NCBI GenBank assembly: GCA_020846515.1
Contig: JADLDX010000767.1
Span: 1-8,803 of the forward strand
From: Pirellulaceae bacterium
GTDB lineage: Bacteria > Planctomycetota > Planctomycetia > Pirellulales > Pirellulaceae
Length of the DNA: 8,803 nucleotides
Reading direction: 5' to 3'
In this document: in pieces, positions 5,939 to 8,803 of the stretch
How positions within the stretch are numbered: the stretch's first letter is position 1
How the letters are laid out: the number at the start of each line of letters is the position of its first letter
The notes under the pieces: model-generated
Seen by the model: only the letters and a program-made list of their open reading frames with translations
The model's database searches: none
What the model was told of the DNA's origin: nothing
Made by a program: the position numbers and the translations under genes

Positions 5939-6023
5939 AATGCTCACGCAGTCGGACAGCCCCAGGTAAGTGAAAAGACATTAACAGCTTCCATTAGTAG
6001 AACGAACGTAACAGGCTAGCCTT

Positions 6024-6377
6024 ATGCCAGCGCGAATATTGACAGGTGTGGTGACCGGCGACAAGTGCGCTAAGACTCGTCGAGTGGAAATCAACCGCTT
6101 GGTACGCCACGCCAAGTACGGCAAGTACATTCGTCGTCGTACCGTGTGCCACGTGCATGATGAAAACAACGAATCGGCTGTGGGTGAACTGGTCGAAATC
6201 CAAGAGAGTCGTCCGCTCAGCCGCCTGAAGCGCTGGACGCTGTTGCGGATCGTCGAGAAGAACAAAGAAGTTGACGTCGCCGCCCTGCGGATCGCTCGTC
6301 GCAGCCAGACTGGTGAAGAGTTGATCCAGACCCTGGAAACGCTGCAAGGCGAAACCGACGCGCCCAGTGCGACTTAA
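6024..6377 (+). CDS. rpsQ: 30S ribosomal protein S17 with C-terminal extension
   Basis: S17 (uS17) is a primary 16S rRNA-binding OB-fold protein of the 30S body. The core, about residues 1-80, is clear: the GVVTGDK strand, VRHAKYGKYIRRRT, then the signature HVHDENNE at residues 43-50, VGELVEIQESRPLS and WTLLRIVEK. The protein continues to 117 residues, while E. coli S17 ends near this point at 84. The extra ~37 residues begin with a basic stretch (ALRIARR) and turn acidic and Thr-rich at the end. The early segment DKCAKTRRVEI also differs from the usual DKMxKTVVV. The ATG follows only a weak ribosome-binding site (AGG at 6013-6015). The reading frame is clean, so the tail is not an obvious frameshift. 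Confidence 0.95.
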   Translation: MPARILTGVVTGDKCAKTRRVEINRLVRHAKYGKYIRRRTVCHVHDENNESAVGELVEIQESRPLSRLKRWTLLRIVEKNKEVDVAALRIARRSQTGEELIQTLETLQGETDAPSAT

Positions 6378-6473
6378 GGTGATTGATCAACCGATCAGTT
6401 GCTGAGCAGGTTAGTAGTTTAGACAGTTAAACGTAATTTTTCCGATCATTCGATTTTGCGAAATCCATAAGCC
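6378..6473 (+). other. AT-richer rpsQ-rplN spacer with two small dyads
   Basis: This 96-nt gap separates the S10-type genes from the spc-type genes. TGATC (6384-6388) pairs with GATCA (6393-6397). GTTTA (6417-6421) pairs with TAAAC (6428-6432) and is followed by a short T-run at 6437-6441. A weak promoter-like pair (TTAGTA at 6411-6416, TAATTT at 6434-6439, 17-base spacing) overlaps the second dyad. In E. coli an spc promoter lies at the equivalent junction, but the match here is poor. I call neither a terminator nor a promoter with conviction. Confidence 0.3.
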
Positions 6474-6842
6474 ATGATCCAACAGGAAACCAGACTGGCG
6501 GTTGCTGACAACACCGGTGCACGTGAAGTGATGTGTATCAAGGTGCTTGGCGGTTCGCGCCGACGCTATGCAGGGCTGGGTGATGTTATCATCTGCTCTG
6601 TAAAAAGCGTGATTGCTGGCAGTGAAATCAAGAAGAAGGCTGTTGTGCGAGCCGTAGTGGTTCGTACCAAGCAGCCCACGCGTCGAGTTGATGGCAGCTA
6701 CATTCGCTTTGATAGCAATGCAGTTGTCTTGATCGACAAGGATTCCAATCCACGCGGGACGCGTATTTTCGGCGCCGTCGCTCGTGAACTTCGTGATCGC
6801 AACTTCATGAAGATCGTCAGCTTGGCGAGTGAGGTAGTTTAG
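6474..6842 (+). CDS. rplN: 50S ribosomal protein L14
   Basis: L14 (uL14) forms part of the subunit interface (bridges B5 and B8) and is the binding site of the silencing factor RsfS in other bacteria. The product has 122 residues, essentially the family length (E. coli 123). It starts [19 protein letters not shown], contains the signature block [35 protein letters not shown], then [17 protein letters not shown] and a C-terminal [10 protein letters not shown]. The ATG has no recognisable Shine-Dalgarno sequence (AATCCATAAGCC before it), so initiation may rely on an unstructured AT-rich leader. This is the first gene of the spc-type half; rplX follows after only 2 nt. Confidence 0.98.
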   Translation: MIQQETRLAVADNTGAREVMCIKVLGGSRRRYAGLGDVIICSVKSVIAGSEIKKKAVVRAVVVRTKQPTRRVDGSYIRFDSNAVVLIDKDSNPRGTRIFGAVARELRDRNFMKIVSLASEVV

Positions 6843-6844
6843 AA

Positions 6845-7192
6845 ATGCAAATCCGAATTGGTGACGAAGTAATAGTGACCGCCGGTGCCAACAAAGGCCG
6901 ACGCGGCAAGGTACTGAAGGTGGACCGTGAAGGCCATCGCGTGGTTGTAGAAGGCGTCAATCGCGTCTACAAGCACGTCAAGAAGAGCCAGAAGAATCCG
7001 CAGGGCGGACGGTTATCCAAAGAGTCGGCCATCCCGATGGCCAATGTAGCCATGTTGTGTCCCAAGACGCAAAAGCCTACCCGCGTGGGCGTGCGATACT
7101 TGGCCGACGGCAGCAAAGAGCGTTATGCCAAGAAGAGCGGTGCCAGCCTGGGTACGCTCTCGCCAGCCAATCCGAAGTATGCCAAACAATAA
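6845..7192 (+). CDS. rplX: 50S ribosomal protein L24
   Basis: L24 (uL24) is an assembly initiator that binds the 5' part of 23S rRNA and lies near the tunnel exit. The product has 115 residues, somewhat longer than E. coli (104). A KOW motif spans about residues 4-31, with GDEVIVTAGANKGRRGKVLKV, followed by VEGVNRVYKHVK and the conserved GGRLSKESAIPMANVAML. The C-terminus carries a Lys/Ser/Gly-rich tail that accounts for the extra length. The ATG lies 2 nt after the rplN stop, and GAGG (6831-6834) inside the rplN end provides the ribosome-binding site, so the two are probably translationally coupled. rplE starts 10 nt downstream. Confidence 0.96.
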   Translation: MQIRIGDEVIVTAGANKGRRGKVLKVDREGHRVVVEGVNRVYKHVKKSQKNPQGGRLSKESAIPMANVAMLCPKTQKPTRVGVRYLADGSKERYAKKSGASLGTLSPANPKYAKQ

Positions 7193-7202
7193 GCTGTGAG
7201 TC

Positions 7203-7769
7203 ATGACCCCACGTTTAAAAGAACGGTACGAAACTGAGATTCGTCCTGCCCTAGCGCAGGAACTGGGAATCACCAACCCGATGGCCCTGCCCCGCTTGAC
7301 CAAGATTGTGGTCAACATGGGTGTGGGTTCGGCGGTAGCGGACAAGAAGAACCTTGAGATCGCGGTCGACGCCATGACCGACATCACAGGTCAGAAGCCA
7401 GTGATCACGCTTTCGAAGCATTCGATTGCCGGTTTCCGACTGCGTGAAGGCATGCCGATCGGTTGCAAGGTGACCTTGCGTCGTCAGCGGATGTATGAGT
7501 TTTTGGATCGCGTGATCAGCATCGTGCTCCCTCGAGTGCGTGACTTCCGCGGTATTAGCCGCACAGCATTTGACGGTCACGGCAATTACAGCCTTGGCTT
7601 GTCGGAAAGCTTGGTGTTCCCAGAGCTCAACCCTGACAAGTACACCAAGCCGCAGGGTATGAACATCACGATTTGTACGACGGCTGATACCAACGAGCAG
7701 GCATTTTTGCTGCTTGAGATGATGGGTATGCCGTTCCGAGCGGCTCGCAAGCCCAAGACTGCCAGTTAG
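7203..7769 (+). CDS. rplE: 50S ribosomal protein L5
   Basis: L5 (uL5) binds 5S rRNA with L18 to build the central protuberance and touches P-site tRNA. The product has 188 residues (E. coli 179). Family blocks include PRLTKIVVNMGVG, GQKPVITLSKHSIAGFRLREG, the VTLRRQRMYEFLDR helix, and PRVRDFRGISRTAFDGHGNY followed by FPELNPDK. The C-terminus ends in a basic stretch, FRAARKPKTAS. The ATG at 7203 sits 10 nt after rplX, with only a weak GTGAG (7195-7199) ahead of it, consistent with coupling. It is followed by a 171-nt spacer, where E. coli and many others place rpsN almost at once. Confidence 0.98.
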   Translation: MTPRLKERYETEIRPALAQELGITNPMALPRLTKIVVNMGVGSAVADKKNLEIAVDAMTDITGQKPVITLSKHSIAGFRLREGMPIGCKVTLRRQRMYEFLDRVISIVLPRVRDFRGISRTAFDGHGNYSLGLSESLVFPELNPDKYTKPQGMNITICTTADTNEQAFLLLEMMGMPFRAARKPKTAS

Positions 7770-7813
7770 TGGTTGTCAGAGAGTGGTTGCGAGTGATCTG
7801 ATTTTAGAAGAAG

Positions 7814-7834
7814 CAGGACTTTGGTCCTGACCAA
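7814..7834 (+). promoter_or_regulatory. Overlapping, mutually exclusive hairpins in the rplE-rpsN spacer
   Basis: CAGGAC (7814-7819) pairs with GTCCTG (7824-7829) around a TTTG tetraloop. TTGGT (7821-7825) can instead pair with ACCAA (7830-7834) around CCTG. The two share bases 7821-7829 and cannot form together. This is the geometry of a simple two-state RNA, but such overlap also arises by chance. It is 107 nt upstream of the rpsN GTG. Confidence 0.3.
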
Positions 7835-7867
7835 TGCCAACCGCAGGGGTTACCCATCGGCGGCAGC

Positions 7868-7881
7868 GAGGCTTCGGCCTC
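7868..7881 (+). promoter_or_regulatory. UUCG-tetraloop hairpin upstream of rpsN
   Basis: GAGGC (7868-7872) pairs perfectly with GCCTC (7877-7881) around TTCG. In RNA this is a C(UUCG)G tetraloop, a known highly stable motif. It lies 59 nt before the rpsN GTG and lacks a U-tract. It probably folds in the transcript; its role is unknown. Confidence 0.45.
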
Positions 7882-7940
7882 CCGAGGAAAACCAGAATTC
7901 GAGTTTGTTTCACATTAATCCATGACGGGGAAACCAGCCC

Positions 7941-8126
7941 GTGGCGAGCAAAAGCAAAATAGCTAAAGCCAAAAGAACTCCCAAGTTCTCGACGCGGCGA
8001 GAAAATCGCTGCAAGCTGTGCGGGCGACCCCGCGCGGTGTATCGCAAGTTCGGTATCTGTCGTATCTGCTTCCGTAAGTTGGCAGATGGCGGTTTGATTC
8101 CGGGTGTTCGTAAGGCTAGCTGGTAA
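7941..8126 (+). CDS. rpsN: 30S ribosomal protein S14, zinc-binding short form
   Basis: S14 (uS14) sits in the 30S head between S3, S10 and S19. This is the 61-residue C+ (type Z) form: Cys24, Cys27, Cys40 and Cys43 make two CxxC pairs, CKLC and CRIC, that bind one zinc ion. The sequence starts [16 protein letters not shown] and ends [10 protein letters not shown], both typical of the short form. The long C- form of E. coli (101 residues) is not encoded here. The start is GTG, with GGGGA (7927-7931) nine bases upstream; no in-frame ATG gives the conserved N-terminus. It is preceded by a structured 171-nt spacer and followed by rpsH after 24 nt. In some bacteria a zinc-independent paralogue elsewhere substitutes under zinc starvation. 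Confidence 0.97.
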   Translation: MASKSKIAKAKRTPKFSTRRENRCKLCGRPRAVYRKFGICRICFRKLADGGLIPGVRKASW

Positions 8127-8150
8127 AGTTGAAAAGGGATACAGAACACC

Positions 8151-8552
8151 ATGATGACTGATCCTATCGCCGATATGCTGACACGTATTCGCAATGCCGT
8201 GCGAGTGGAGCGTCGATTCGTTGACGTACCGCTATCGCAGCTGAAGCGTGGTGTGGCTGAGGTGCTTAAGCGAGAAGGTTACATTTGGGACTTTGAAGAG
8301 CACGAAGTCGAGGGCGATCCGGCTAAGCAATTGCGGATTGAACTGAAGTACGGCCCTAACGGCGAACGCGTGATCCAAGAGATCAAACGCGTCAGCAAGC
8401 CGGGTCGTCGCGTTTACTCCAAGAGCCGTGACCTGCGTCCGGTGCTCAATGGGTTGGGTATCTGTATTATCAGTACCAGCCGCGGTGTGTTCAGCGATCG
8501 CGAAGCCCGTCAGCACAAGCTGGGCGGCGAAGTGTTGTGCGAAATTTGCTAA
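8151..8552 (+). CDS. rpsH: 30S ribosomal protein S8
   Basis: S8 (uS8) is a primary binder of 16S rRNA helix 21 in the platform. In E. coli it also represses the spc operon by binding an rRNA-like site near the L5 start; I did not identify such a site here. The product has 133 residues (E. coli 130). It begins [16 protein letters not shown], continues with [12 protein letters not shown] and [10 protein letters not shown], and ends with the signature [13 protein letters not shown] (about residues 108-120) and [10 protein letters not shown]. Two consecutive ATGs (8151, 8154) are possible; the first is closer to GGGA (8136-8139) and is taken. It lies 24 nt after rpsN and 16 nt before rplF. Confidence 0.97.
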   Translation: MMTDPIADMLTRIRNAVRVERRFVDVPLSQLKRGVAEVLKREGYIWDFEEHEVEGDPAKQLRIELKYGPNGERVIQEIKRVSKPGRRVYSKSRDLRPVLNGLGICIISTSRGVFSDREARQHKLGGEVLCEIC

Positions 8553-8568
8553 GAGGTAGGCCCTAACC

Positions 8569-8803
8569 GTGTCACGAATTGGAAAAAAACCGGTGGATGT
8601 CCTCGATGGCGTAAAAGTCAATATCGAGAACGGAACCGTCAACGTGGAAGGCCCCAAGGGCAAACTGCAGTGGCAGATCCATCCTGAAGTCACCGTCGAG
8701 CTAGACGAAGGCGGAAAGACCGTCAGCGTAGCGCGTCGAGACGATGAACGTACCAGCCGCGCTTTGCATGGACTGACCCGTGCAGTGATCAATAACATGA
8801 TCC
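8569..8803 (+). CDS. rplF: 50S ribosomal protein L6 (partial, 5' end)
   Basis: L6 (uL6) binds 23S rRNA domain VI near the sarcin-ricin loop and the factor-binding region. Only the first 78 codons are present; the frame is open to the window edge. The reading starts MSRIGKKPVDVLDGVKV and goes on through VEGPKGKLQW and HPEVTVEL to RTSRALHGLTRAVINNM, all matching the first of the two L6 repeats. The start is GTG, supported by GAGG (8553-8556) and a nearer AGG (8558-8560, eight bases away). It is 16 nt from rpsH. rplR, rpsE and further spc genes would be expected beyond the edge. Confidence 0.95.
   Translation, partial: MSRIGKKPVDVLDGVKVNIENGTVNVEGPKGKLQWQIHPEVTVELDEGGKTVSVARRDDERTSRALHGLTRAVINNMI

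Overview
The window is a segment of the universally conserved bacterial S10-spc ribosomal protein gene cluster. All genes lie on the plus strand, in the order rpsJ-rplC-rplD-rplW-rplB-rpsS-rplV-rpsC-rplP-rpmC-rpsQ-rplN-rplX-rplE-rpsN-rpsH-rplF. Sixteen genes are complete and intact; rplF (L6) runs off the right edge. Protein details point to a planctomycete, probably of the Pirellulaceae type: an L16 starting MALMPKRVKHRKSQRGR, an S17 with a long C-terminal tail, a zinc-type short S14, an L3 with an altered loop, and unusually long spacers inside an otherwise canonical operon. This assignment is inferred from remembered family features and was not checked by a search.

Layout. Positions 1-405 are a non-coding leader. 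It carries a tandem array of a 16-bp unit (31-126) and a plausible sigma70-type promoter (268-296) upstream of rpsJ, which has a GTG start and a good ribosome-binding site. Positions 406-5577 are the S10-operon part (S10, L3, L4, L23, L2, S19, L22, S3, L16), and 5683-6377 completes it with L29 and S17. Positions 6474-8803 are the spc-type part (L14, L24, L5, S14, S8, L6).

How the genes work together. The products are early and middle assembly proteins of both subunits. L2, L3, L4, L14, L16, L22, L23, L24, L29, L5 and L6 go to the 50S subunit. S3, S8, S10, S14, S17 and S19 go to the 30S subunit. They include the peptidyl-transferase neighbours L2, L3 and L16, the exit-tunnel proteins L4, L22, L23, L24 and L29, and the 30S head cluster S3-S10-S14-S19. 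Co-transcription keeps them near stoichiometric.

What is unusual is mostly outside the proteins. Spacers of 96-246 nt separate several genes, and most of these contain GC-rich hairpins with no downstream U-tract (rplC-rplD, rplB-rpsS, rplP-rpmC, rpmC-rpsQ, rplE-rpsN). The rpsJ-rplC spacer is extremely G+T rich on the sense strand. In contrast, rpsC and rplP overlap by 62 nt in different frames. I see no mobile element, CRISPR array, tRNA, rRNA or defence system, and no evidence of a new enzymatic system. The most defensible novelty is possible lineage-specific regulatory RNA structure in the operon and the dual-coding rpsC/rplP junction.
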